From Strobilurus pachycystidiatus (lineage: Eukaryota > Basidiomycota > Agaricomycetes > Agaricales > Physalacriaceae): a stretch of 64,000 nt of DNA. Numbering within the stretch: position 1 is the first letter of the stretch; each line of letters opens with the position of its first letter. Made by a program: the position numbers and the translations under genes. The stretch covers positions 930,001 to 994,000 of the forward strand of contig JAHLMK010000017.1 in the NCBI GenBank assembly GCA_019915135.1, written 5' to 3'. The notes under the pieces are model-generated. The model did no database searches and was not told where the DNA came from. It was given only the letters and a program-made list of their open reading frames with translations. Below are positions 23,759 to 33,374 of the stretch, piece after piece.

Positions 23759-24742
23759 ATGAGGGCCGAATTTGCACACTTTCTGGCTGTATGTCTGCGA
23801 CAACGTCCGCTAGGCTTAATCTGAATTGATCCAGCCTATATACGATGACATCCGCTCCCAAAATCCACTCGAGGGACGTCGAATGTGGCTCTTACGTGCC
23901 GCAAACCAATTTTGGTCTTCAAATATCCCAAGACCGCTTCCTTCCGCGGGCGCAGAGGCTCAGGTATGCTCTTGTCGAACAAATTGATTGCTTCGATAAT
24001 TCATAGAACCTTTTTAGGACGACACATCTGCAGATGACGACGATCCCATGGACGAAGTTATCGACGACGTCGATGGCGGACTTGTCCTGAGGACTGACTT
24101 TTCGAATGAAGAGGCATGGCAGACTTTCTTGCAGAAACTCAAGACCGCCGAGCTGGAACACAAGGAAAATTCGGGCCCTGAGGAGGTTGGGCAAACGGGG
24201 GAAGAGGGGGAGGAGGAAGGTTCCGATGGAGAAGACAGTCCGGGACATCTCATCAAAGTCATCGACGCGTCCGTACCCGAAGAACAAGCCCTGTTCGAGG
24301 GTATATCGAATTTGAGGGCCCTGCGTCTGTTCAATGATGTCGACGTGCGTCCCGCGCCTCCTCTTCCGACCGGCACATCACGAGCTACTCCGCCGAATCG
24401 CCTCGTCGACCGTGGGGGATGGCAGGAAGTGTACACAGGAATCAGCTTGTGGGTTTACGACGCGAGATCCAATACCGATCAGTGTCTTCGCTTGATAAAT
24501 CCAGAGGGAGATGTTTATGGTACAGCGACGTGAGTTTGTCTCTTCTTCATCCGACGTTTCGGAGAAGCGTACTCACAGGTCTGTGCAGAGGTGACAGCTG
24601 GCGCGCTCAAGTCTCACACGTTTACGACCTCCAATTCAACATGAGCTTCTTGGGAATGAAGATCAATTTTGGAGGGATGGATCGATGGGACTTTGGCGAA
24701 CGGAGCAGGAATCTGCAGGAGGCTGAATCTATCTCAGCTTAG
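23759..24742 (+). CDS. DUF6924-like protein of unknown function
   Basis: Spliced from MRAEFAHFLA (ATG 23759), PIYDDIRSQNPLEGRRMWLL, and a third exon starting DDTSADDDDPMDEVIDDVDG; introns are 55-65 nt. GLVLRTDFSNEEAWQTFLQK (24085 onward) matches my memory of the start of DUF6924 (VRTDFSDxxAW). An acidic Glu/Gly-rich linker and LIKVIDASVPEEQALFEGIS follow. The last exon (from about 24592) reads GDSWRAQVSHVYDLQFNMSF and ends in NLQEAESISA. The protein is about 265 aa, with no signal or membrane segment. The family label is tentative; the gene model is good. Confidence 0.72.
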
Positions 24743-25326
24743 CGACATCTGGGTTGAACGATGGCAAGACCATCAGACCAGAGGTGTAGTCACGTCTGAT
24801 CCACGTCCTTTCTGCATCTCATGATGCCAACTACCATGCGGCACAGGTGTATGCCTGTCGGTGGTCGTGATAAATGTAAAACGCGACAAAAATCAGCAGA
24901 TGACTTTCAGTGTATCCTGGCTATCCGCGCGTCATCCGACATCGGTTGTAAAAACGGATGGTAAATAGACGGCACATCACTGTGATACTGAAAAGTCTAG
25001 CTGGCCAAACCGGCGCAGCTACTTCAACGAATCAGTTTTTTTTGGATGTCCGGTTCGACAAGACAATTGGAGTGTGCAGTCGCGCGGATCTCACAGCTTG
25101 TACATTCGACGGTATTGATATTACTATTAGTGAGCAAGACGTTATTGTTGACGAATGCGCTCGATAACTTGCACCGGACGACGTGTATATTATTTTGGAA
25201 CGAAGCCGCTGCGCATGGGAGTCGCGACAGGACGGAGACTCAGAGAATCAGAGGCTGCGAGGCAAAGCTTTTGAATTTTTTTGCACTACAACAATCATAA
25301 AGTACCGCCGCCGCTCGAGGACACGT
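24743..25326. other. convergent intergenic spacer
   Basis: 584 bp between the convergent DUF6924-like and RACK1 genes. Contains T- and A-runs (for example 25028-25035) consistent with 3' processing sites. No gene seen. Confidence 0.45.
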
Positions 25327-26587
25327 TTATGAGATAACGGTCCAGACGCGGAGCTGGTTGTCGGTGAAACCGGCGAAGAGGGTCTGACCATCAGCGGACC
25401 AGGCGATGGAGACACACTCTGGCTGACGGCCCTCATCCTGGACATCAGTGTAGGCAGGCTTGAGCTCGTCGACGATGGACCTGGGGGTTTTGTTAGGAGA
25501 GAAGTGGGACCAAAGATGCTACACGACTTACTTGCTCTCGAGGTCGAAGATTTTGACACAGCTGGCGGTGGCAGCGCAGAGCCAGTATCGGTTGGGAGAG
25601 AAGACGAGGGCGTTGACAATGTCGCCGGCTTCAAGGGAGTAGAGGTGCTTGCCCTCGTTCAGGTCCCAGAGCATAGTGATACCGTCCTTGCCACCGGAGG
25701 CGGCGAGAGAACCGTCGGGAGAGACGGAGACGGTGTTAATGTATCCAGTGTGTCCGTAGTGGTTGGTCTTGAGCTTGAACTTGGAAAGTTCCCAGACCTG
25801 GAGAGTATCGTTAGCGGATTGTTGAGAAAAGTTTGGTCAAGTGGGCTCAGAGATCTTGGTGGAAAAGATTGTCTCATTGGACGAAGTCCTCTGAAGTAGC
25901 AAATATAAAGATAATGCATCATAGCGAGAGGAGATATCAGATTGCAAAAGTGGATGCCTACCTTGACTACACGGTCCCAGCCACACGACACGATAACGGG
26001 GTTGGACACATTGGGCGAGAAGCGCACGCAGGACACCCTGGACGAGACTGAGATGATGCTTCTAGCAAAACGCCGCCGCACTCACCACTCGCTGTGACCC
26101 TCCTCCTTGATGTCGTACTTGCACTCTCCCAACGTATTCCAGAGTTTGATGGTCTTGTCGCGGGAGCCCGAGACGATCTGCCTGTTGTCGGCGCTGAAGC
26201 TGACGGAGAGGACATCGGAGGTGTGGCCGACGAAGCGGCGGGTGGTGGCACCGGTGTTCAGGTCCCAGAGGCGCAGGGTGTGGTCCCAGGATGAGGAGAG
26301 GGCGAACTGGCCGTCAGAGGAGATGACAACGTCGGAGACAAAGTGGTTGTGGCCGTGCAGGATGCGTTTTGGGTAGCCGTACGAGTCCTCCTCGCGGGTA
26401 AGCTGCCAGACGATGATGGTCTTGTCTGCGAGATTCGATTAGTTTGGCGTGGATTTTTTTCGAAAAGCCGACGCGCACCCCGGGAAGCGGTGAGGATCAT
26501 GTCCGGGTTCTCCTGCGAGGTCGCGATGGCGGTGACCCATCCTTTGTGCCCCTCCAAAGATCCAAGGAACCGTAACTGGTCGGCCAT
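25327..26587 (-). CDS. CPC2: RACK1/Cpc2/Asc1, ribosome-associated WD40 protein
   Basis: Seven-bladed WD40 protein of the 40S subunit head that scaffolds kinases and affects translation and general amino-acid control. It starts [20 protein letters not shown] at 26587. The WD repeats are clear: [111 protein letters not shown] and the closing [13 protein letters not shown]. The length of about 315 aa is that of RACK1. Introns lie at about 26429-26480, 26045-26090, 25798-25961 and 25478-25531. The 164-nt third intron is two to three times the usual size and carries a snoRNA. Confidence 0.95.
25843..25926 (-). ncRNA. intronic C/D-box snoRNA, U24 (snR24)-like
   Basis: Inside RACK1 intron 3 on the host strand. 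The C box ATGATGC is at 25922-25916 and the D box CTGA at 25850-25847. Between them lie TATTTGCTACTTCAGAGG, then an AATGAGAC C'-like box, then CCACCAAGATCTCTGA reaching the D box. The two guide blocks (TTTGCTACTTCAGA and ACCAAGATCTCTGA) are those I know from U24/snR24, which directs 2'-O-methylation of a large-subunit rRNA cluster. In budding yeast snR24 also resides in the intron of the RACK1 orthologue ASC1, which supports the call. Only a weak terminal stem is visible, and end positions are approximate. Confidence 0.85.
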
Positions 26588-27058
26588 TTTGTGTAGAGTC
26601 GGTGGTAAGCGGGTCGCACGTCGCAAGAGCAGAATGCCTAATTAGGGTTTTCTGCCGAGCCGGCATGCTGGTCCTGTATAGTTGCTCGGCACATGCCGAA
26701 TGTCACGTGTTTTCGCGAGTCGCTCCTTCGTGTCCATGAGCTCAGAGCTGCAGCTCTTCAGATTCTCAGTTGAATAACCCTGATGCGATTCTGACCCATG
26801 TACTCAAGACAGGCAAAGAGCGCACCGCCGTATCCTCCCCGATCGATCGACTGAACGCGCCCTGTCCAAATGTAGTAATACAACTTGCCACAAGGCGCAG
26901 TCTTTGACTGCAATTCGCGCCAGTCAGTGGCATCGCTCGAGTCGTAAACAAGTCGCTTTTGAGCTAGCGTTCTCGACCTCTCGAAGGTCCGATATGCGAT
27001 CGCATCTTATCGGCCGCCTCTGATCTCAGCTAATCGCTTATCTTCCCTCCTCATCGTC
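26588..27058. other. divergent promoter region of RACK1 and nucleoside hydrolase
   Basis: 471 bp between divergent starts. CT-rich and TC-rich tracts near both genes fit TATA-less fungal promoters. No other feature seen. Confidence 0.45.
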
Positions 27059-28724
27059 ATGTCCGATTCAGCAAGGAAGATACCAGTCATAAGTACGTGC
27101 CAGTGTCGCCCCAGTTCATCTGCAGCGGCAGTACCACTAACCGACTATGTAACGCAGTCGATACTGACCCCGGTGTTGATGATATCATCGCAATGTAAGC
27201 CTTGTTGCCTTCACCCGTTCACGGCCAACATCTTCCTACAGTCTCTTTGCCCTTGCGTCCCCCGAGCTCGAAATCTTGTCCATCAATGTTTCATTTGGTG
27301 GGCACCTCTTGCACCTCTCTATGGCCGTCATAATCATCAGCATACGTTATAGGAAACACTGACATTCGATCGTCCTAGTGAGTTTTCTCTCACATCTCGC
27401 TCCATTCATTCACTTGTTCCTGACATTCATTCCAGTGACAACATATTGAAGATGTATGCCGTGCTTGATAAGCACTTGAGTGCCCATCCTGAAGATAGAA
27501 AGCGGTTCCCAAACTTCTCGACATCATCCAGACCCATTCTGGTCGCTGGAAGCGAAGAACCGTTAGAAGGAGACCTTCACAGTGCGCAGTATTTCCATGG
27601 CAGGTGAACTGTTCCTCGCTGCTCGGCAATTCTCTACTGCCATCCTTATGATCACTGCAGAGATGGTCTTGGTGGGATCTCTGAACGTCACCCAGAAATT
27701 CAGGCCACAAAGGAAGAGGAGCATCCGTATCTACGGCTATCCAACAAGTCGGCTCTCCAAACCTCGCTTGACCTCCTCCGCGAGATGCCAGAACGTAGCA
27801 TAACATATATCGCTCTCGGTCCATTGACCAATCTCGCACGTCTGATGCGACATGACAGGGTCCTCGTGCGCTCCCACATTGGCCGTGTGGTCTGCATGGG
27901 CGGCGCGCTCGATGTGCCCGGCAATACAAGCCCCGTCGCAGAATGTCAGCATGTGTGTATCCCGCACTCGCCGCCGCTCACCTCCTCTTGTAGTCAACTT
28001 TTTCGCAGACCCGTATGCTGTCAAGGAACTTCTCACACCCACCGAGCCGCATCTGGGCCTGCCTCTGGATAGATTCTTACTCCTCCCACTGGATATCACA
28101 ACACCGCATGAGTTGCCGTTCCCGGTGTACATTGATCGTGTCGATCCTCACTTCGAGGGACTGATGAAGCCGTCCTCGGCGGATGGGAAGGACCTCATCA
28201 CTCATTTTACGTCGTCTTTCCTCGAGCACACGCGTTCAGTCATGCTTCAATTCGGCAAAGATGCGATGGAATTACATGATATCGTCGCCGTATGGTGTGC
28301 CATCGCCAATCCTCCATGGCTTTATCCGGCGCTCTCTCCAGGATGGAAGGCGAACAAGCGGGTTTTCCAAATCGAACGGTATGTACACTTGTTTGTTGAA
28401 TGGAACCAGAATAACACTCTGCTTCATTCCTGTTCTTTCAGAACGGGGGAATTAACTCGGGGGATGCTGATTATAGATCGACGCGAGGATGAATCTGCAT
28501 ACGCCCCCGGGGCCAACCGCGCGCAAGTTCAGGCCGAGATGGACGGTCAAAACATGAAGCATGGACCGTGGGAGTCGACCGCTGTCCCAGCTGAGGTCGA
28601 AGTAGAAGAGGGTCCTGGTACTCACAAGTCAGACGGATCCAGCGTCTCGTGCGTTACGAGAACGCCAGGTCCTTCGGAGTTGCTTGAACTGCTTCTGGAG
28701 CGTGTATGGTCCTGTCACCAATAA
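27059..28724 (+). CDS. nucleoside hydrolase (inosine-uridine-preferring type)
   Basis: Calcium-dependent N-ribohydrolase of nucleoside salvage. ATG 27059 (MSDSARKIPVI) and a small intron lead to the family hallmark DTDPGVDDIIAI, whose Asp cluster binds Ca2+. Further short exons give LFALASPELEILSINVSFG and NTDI. The larger exons carry RPILVAGSEEPLEG, then (across an intron near 27600-27660) RDGLGG, then SITYIALGPLTNLARLM, VVCMGGALDVPGN, FFADPYAVKELL and MELHDIVAVWCAIANPPWLY, the last with the second metal-binding Asp. The protein is about 400 aa; the last 60 residues (ESAYAPGANRAQVQ onward) are less conserved. At least six introns. Confidence 0.85.
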
Positions 28725-29085
28725 TTACCTGTAGGCTCTCGGCACCTCTCCAACCTTGACAGGCTAGACGTTGAATGGCAATAGCGTTGACACGAGGGTC
28801 CTGAGCATTCACGGAGATGTCACCGTCAATCTTGAGACTGAAACGAGATGAACTCTTGCGCGAGCCTCACAGAATATCAAGTTGCGGTGTAATGAATGAC
28901 CTCCCAATTTGATGTGCCTCGCCAATTGAGTTATCGTATATTTTGCTCATGTCTACACTAACGAGGACACTTAGAGCATCATGATATAACCCACTGGCAG
29001 ACAGTCAATACATTCGACGTCTCGACTCATCCATTGGTTACAATCCGAACCCCAAATTGGAATTCGATTTGATCATGATTTTGAC

Positions 29086-29173
29086 TAGTCTCATACCCGA
29101 CGACCCTAAAAGGGAACCCGGATCCCAGACACCCTAAAAGGGAACCCGGCTATGACCGTCGGGTATGAGACTA
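29086..29173. mobile_element. 88-bp MITE with 17-bp TIRs and 9-bp TSD
   Basis: Perfect terminal inverted repeats TAGTCTCATACCCGACG at both ends. The element is flanked by an exact 9-bp duplication GATTTTGAC (29077-29085 and 29174-29182). The interior holds two direct copies of ACCCTAAAAGGGAACCCGG (29103-29121 and 29131-29149). It has no coding capacity. The 9-bp TSD points to Mutator-like (MULE) mobilisation. The same TAGTCTC terminus and the same internal motif occur in the 32.4-kb element. Confidence 0.88.
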
Positions 29174-29733
29174 GATTTTGACTGTTGATGCCAAGTGCCT
29201 CGTCGTTCACATTCAACGTCTCGTTCTTGAACAGACCTGGGCGTCAAAGGACAGTAGACTGACCATCAAACAGGATATGATTTTCAGCTGTTTCCGATTC
29301 TCGGAGGTTACCCGCAGCTCTTCTCAAAACAACCCATCGTTACGTTCAGTTGCTGATGATAACTTGAATGCGGTCTCCAAACGCCAGAAAAGCCTCACTA
29401 TCTCTTCCTGGACGCTTGCAGTCATCAGCTAATCTAACAACCCTAGGCTGCAGTCAACTCATCCCTCGGCCTGCCTCGGTCTATCTGCCGCCCACCCCGC
29501 CCGAGCCCAATAGGCGGACTCCACCCTTAAAATTGACATGCCAACGATGACCGAGGTGCAATTCTTCGAAGGAACGTCGAAGCTTGTTGAAAGCCGTATG
29601 CCTTTTATGGAATCCGGTTCACTTCCATCGACCCACAGAATGCCTCCGAGGAGGAACTTGACCCATTCTGTCAGCCGGAGGTGATCTGAGCATCCGTGAT
29701 TTTGAATTGCGACCTTGTGGGAAGTTTGTGGAC

Positions 29734-29740
29734 TTTATAA
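29734..29740 (+). promoter_or_regulatory. TATA-like box of the bZIP gene
   Basis: TTTATAA, 75 nt upstream of ATG 29815. The position is plausible for a core promoter; evidence is sequence and spacing only. Confidence 0.35.
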
Positions 29741-29814
29741 CTGGGCCATGTTTCTAGGCGGAGATCACGCCCATCTGTCATTTCCTCCAGCACCGTCGAG
29801 ATTTACTTCCCCAA

Positions 29815-30509
29815 ATGACTCGTGGGCGTAAAAAGGACATGACCATCCCACCGACCCGTGCGTTGACGCAACAACGCGACTACCGAGCCCGTCGCGCACA
29901 GTACGTCTCTGACCTAGAGGACAAGTGTCACGCTCTAGAAGCAGAGAACACCTGCCTCAGACAAGAGGTCGCTGCGCTCCGCACACGACTCCCAGCCGCC
30001 ACAGCGCATAACCCCGCCGTCGTATGTCCAGTCCGCTACTCTTGCCCCTTCCGAAAATCATGTCAATCGATACCATCAGGTCGAAACATCAACGCAGCTG
30101 TTGAACGATCTGTCCGCCGTCACACAGACGCTGTCACGGTTCCAACACCTCGTCTTCGCTGAGAGCAACACATTTCCACCTCCGCCTCCGATACCTAATC
30201 ATATTTCACACGGCGGCATGCCATCGCCTGTATCGACAGCGTCGCCTCCACCAGGCCCTTATTCTTCAACCGCTCCTGCAGACAACCGAGGGCATGCGGC
30301 CCCACGATTCCCGAGAGATATTCTATGTGGCGCTAAGAACATGCGGTGGGTCTGATTGTCACCGAAATGCCCGCGTCGCATACCTGAACTACATCATTAC
30401 CAGGTATTCATATCACGATGAGCATGAAGACTCTGAGAGCGAGGACGCAGATGCGCCACAGCCTCCCAGACATAATCCATTCTCGCCGACCCCGCAGGAT
30501 CGTCCATGA
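29815..30509 (+). CDS. bZIP transcription factor
   Basis: Predicted nuclear DNA-binding dimer. MTRGRKKDMTIPPTRALTQQ opens the protein. The basic region RDYRARRAQYVSDLEDK is followed by a leucine-zipper heptad series (CHALEAENTCLRQEVAALRTRL). Asn of the usual NxxAQxxFR basic motif is not conserved; RDYRARRA replaces it, a variant I associate with mushroom bZIPs. A phase-0 intron (GTATGT at about 30022 to CATCAG at about 30080) leads to VETSTQLLNDLSAVTQTLSR and a Pro/Ser-rich segment. A final intron (GTGGGT to ACCAG) adds an acidic tail YSYHDEHEDSESEDADAP ending at TGA 30509. Targets are unknown. Confidence 0.8.
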
Positions 30510-30723
30510 CTCCGACCAATGATTATGGGACATTTTTGCATAGCTTGCTTGTACCGATACCACGCTCTCCACATATATATCTATCTTTACATTCATCATT
30601 TACTAAGTATTACAGTCTTGAATTGCAATAATGTCCATACAGAATGAGTACATGGGTATCTCAGAGCCAGTCAGAGCGTACATATCGGCATAGACACGGG
30701 GAAGTAATGATACCATAGGCAGC

Positions 30724-31944
30724 CTAAGGTTCGAACGGATGCCTGACCAGCTCGTCATATAGTTCTGCGGGTAAATCTCGTACAAGGGTCACGGTGACAC
30801 CAATAACTTGTATTGCGTCGAGGTCGGGGAACACCCGAAGCCGCTTCATGGGACTATGACACAAGTCAGTATACGGCAGTACTGTATTCGGGGTTTTACC
30901 TGGCCTCTTTCATGACCTCCTCGCGCATGAGCAATAACTGCGCGATGACACAGAGTACGTTCAGATGGACGCCGAATGCCAGAAGGAAGTCCCATAGACG
31001 GAGAACTTGATTTAGAGGTGGTGTACAGGCGCAGAGAGTCAAGACAGCTGTAAGAGACTGCTCAGGGAGAGTGAACACAGGAGAGACGAAGCAAAGTACA
31101 TGGGAAAGCGTAGATTTCGGCTGACAGCTTCTTCTTCCTTAGGAAATCAAACAACTCCGGGTCTACAATCTTCAGACATCTGTCCAACAGCTGGCAGGGT
31201 AAGTACGACGTTGGAGCACGAGAACCGTTTACACACCTTCAGTCCTCTATGAACGCCGTCGAGGGTGGGCTGGACATATAACGGGCAGGACTCTTCGATG
31301 AATTTTGAGAAGCAGTAGAACGCCTCGAGCTCCGAGGGCATAGTGTATAGAAACGGGGCCGCAAGCACATTCATTCCCTGCACGTAAGTAAAACCGAGTT
31401 GATGTTTCTCTTGTCGATCTAGAGAATGTCGACATGAGCAACGGGCATGTATTGCGTGTCGTAAGGCGTTGAAGTACCATGGTTTCGCCAGACGAACGCA
31501 TCGAGCAGACGGACGAGCATGTCTTCCCGCACCCGTTCTTTGAAACCCCGGTCAGTTGCCAGTGTTCTGGGAGGCATGTGAATTGGGCAGATGGGAGCCG
31601 CATCGTGAAGCGTACCGGAATGTATCGTTTCTGATCTTTTCGCGGACATCGCAAGGCCCTCGGGCGACATAATCCAGGTAGGTGTCCGCCTTGAGGTCAT
31701 TGATGCGAAGGAGTATTTTCCATATTCGAGGCCGCAGGCTTGGATCCTGAGCCTGATTCAGTGGAATATCATTTATGGGTGCAGCAAGGCTCACCGCGTC
31801 AGAAGGTATGCCTTCGGTAAGGATCATGCGGCGAAGCTTCTTGGTTCCATCGTCGTACTCGCCAGATGCGCGGGATTTTGAGGAGAATTTGGGCTGGCTG
31901 AGTATTTTCGCAAATTGCGCGTGTACGGGGACGCTTGGTGCCAT
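30724..31944 (-). CDS. BUB2: Bub2/Cdc16-type TBC-domain GTPase-activating protein
   Basis: GAP for a Tem1/Spg1-type GTPase, part of the two-component GAP that restrains mitotic exit or septation initiation at the spindle pole. ATG 31944 starts MAPSVPVHAQFAKILSQP. LRRMILTEGIP and, after a short intron, DPSLRPRIWKILLRINDLKA and DYVARGPCDVREKIRNDTFR follow. The IxxDxxR arginine finger (IRNDTFR) and the YxQ glutamine finger (TYVQGMNVLAAPF) are both present, so it should be catalytically competent. Later blocks are ELEAFYCFSKFIEESCPLYV, ACTPPLNQVLRLWDFLLAFG and VTLVRDLPAELYDELVRHPF ending at TAG. The ARGPCDVR segment separates Bub2 from other TBC proteins. Short introns throughout. Confidence 0.88.
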
Positions 31945-32414
31945 GTTTGTGGGAGAGGCTAGAGGCGGATAATCATGAGGTGGAGGGCAGACGCCAAGAG
32001 CTCTGACACTTCCTTATTCGAGTTGTTGTACAAGCCCTAACCCTAGAGGTAGTGTGTCCATGTTGGTCCACGAATCTCCATCACAGCGATTTTGTTATCG
32101 AGCATTCATGCAGGTTTCCGTGAGTTTCAGGGAGCGGTGGGCGGGCGAGGGACAGGCTTGAAGTTCGGAGCCTCCACAACAGCAACGATTGAGAGCCCTC
32201 TTCCCGCCTACAGGTAGTGTGCACAACGTTGTAATGAACAATTGTAAGTAAGACAAATTCTGAGATGATAATCAATCAATCAAGTAAGTACAGTGAACAA
32301 GGCTCAAGCGCTCAATTGCTCAAGCTCAATGAGCGCCATTTGACAACCCGACGGCCGACTAATTGCCGAATTTGGTCGTCCCAGTTTGGACATCTGCACT
32401 CTACAGCTTGCCCT

Positions 32415-33353
32415 TAGTCTCGCTTACCATACGGCTACATCCACCCTAAAAGGGAACCCGTCTGTAGCCGTCTGGGAGCAGGACCCCCGGCAATACGCCA
32501 ACATCTTCGATCTCTCAGTGCCAATTTTGACAAATTTTGAGCCCGATGTTCGATCTCTGGTGCCAATTTTGGGACCCGAGCGGGCTCAAAGACTTGTGCC
32601 AGACAGCCAAATCTAGCCCAAATTGTGGCTCAGCTGCGCCCGACGACGCGTCGGGCCCGACATATTGCCATATATGGACCCCGCTCGCGTAGCGGGCCCG
32701 AAAAATCAGCCCGAGAGCCTCAAATGTCCGATTTAGACTGCCAAAAAGGCCAAAATCGTGAAAAATAGCGACCGCCAAAAATGGCCCTCGACCGGATCGA
32801 AGGTCGAACCCTATTGCCGGGGGGTCCTCTGGGAGCCAATCAGCCAAATAACCGTGATACTGACTTCGGGTTTTCCCGAAGTCACTGTCACTTTTGTCGA
32901 CGTACTGTGGTCTTCAAACTGCATTTACTCACACTCTTTATCAAGTGTTTACTTTCTCATTGATGTAATAAAAGCATATGAAGGCCTATAATAGCAAAAT
33001 CGATGAGATGGCGTGTGCGACAGCTGGTCTCTTATTCGCGTGATGTTACGGAGCCCAACGCCGAATCGGGAAGGGAGTGATCTCTGCCAAATGGCACCTT
33101 TGCGTTGACTTGCATCGGCCAAATTTTAGCTGCACTCTTGCTATATATCGTACTGACATTGGTTTATGAACACTTCACTCCGCCATCGTATGGCTGTACC
33201 TGGAGGACACTACTGTGCAGACACGCATAAAAAGTGACAGTGACTTCGGGAAAACCCGAAGTCAGTATCACGGTTATTTGGCTGATTGGCTCCCAGACGG
33301 CTACAGACGGGTTCCCTTTTAGGGTGGATGTAGCCGTATGGTAAGCGAGACTA
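32415..33353. mobile_element. MULE-like MITE with 124-bp TIRs, interrupted by a second MITE
   Basis: The ends are inverted copies starting TAGTCTCGCTTACCATACGG. Once the inserted 349-bp element and one 8-bp duplicate are removed, the left arm (32415-32479 plus 32837-32895) matches the right arm (33230-33353) over 124 bp with no mismatch that I can see. The element is flanked by an exact 9-bp duplication GCTTGCCCT (32406-32414 and 33354-33362). The arms contain a perfect palindrome GACTTCGGG-TTTT-CCCGAAGTC and the ACCCTAAAAGGGAACCCG motif shared with the 88-bp MITE. The internal 334 bp is non-coding. A 9-bp TSD and long TIRs fit a non-autonomous Mutator-like element. Confidence 0.9.
32480..32828. 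mobile_element. 349-bp hAT-like MITE inserted in the left TIR
   Basis: Terminal inverted repeats AGGACCCCCGGCAATA (left) and its complement TATTGCCGGGGGGTCCT (right, one extra G). They are flanked by a perfect 8-bp duplication CTGGGAGC (32472-32479 and 32829-32836). An 8-bp TSD is typical of hAT transposons. Subterminal repeats (two copies of TCGATCTCT..GTGCCAATTTT near 32507 and 32550) and GC-rich palindromes around 32640-32700 also fit. There is no coding capacity. Its insertion splits the outer element's TIR, so it is the younger event. Confidence 0.88.
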
Positions 33354-33374
33354 GCTTGCCCTCTCCCATCACCT

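Larger units (their letters stand above)
28725..29814. other. intergenic region carrying an 88-bp MITE
   Basis: 1.1 kb between nucleoside hydrolase and bZIP genes. It contains the MITE at 29086-29173 and the bZIP promoter. Other open frames are short and unrecognised. Confidence 0.5.
31945..33374. other. divergent BUB2 / AP-4 epsilon promoter invaded by transposons
   Basis: 1.4 kb between divergent start codons. Two thirds of it is the nested pair of inverted-repeat elements at 32415-33353. Near 32300-32340 there is a small cluster of GCTCAA repeats. No gene of its own. Confidence 0.6.
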
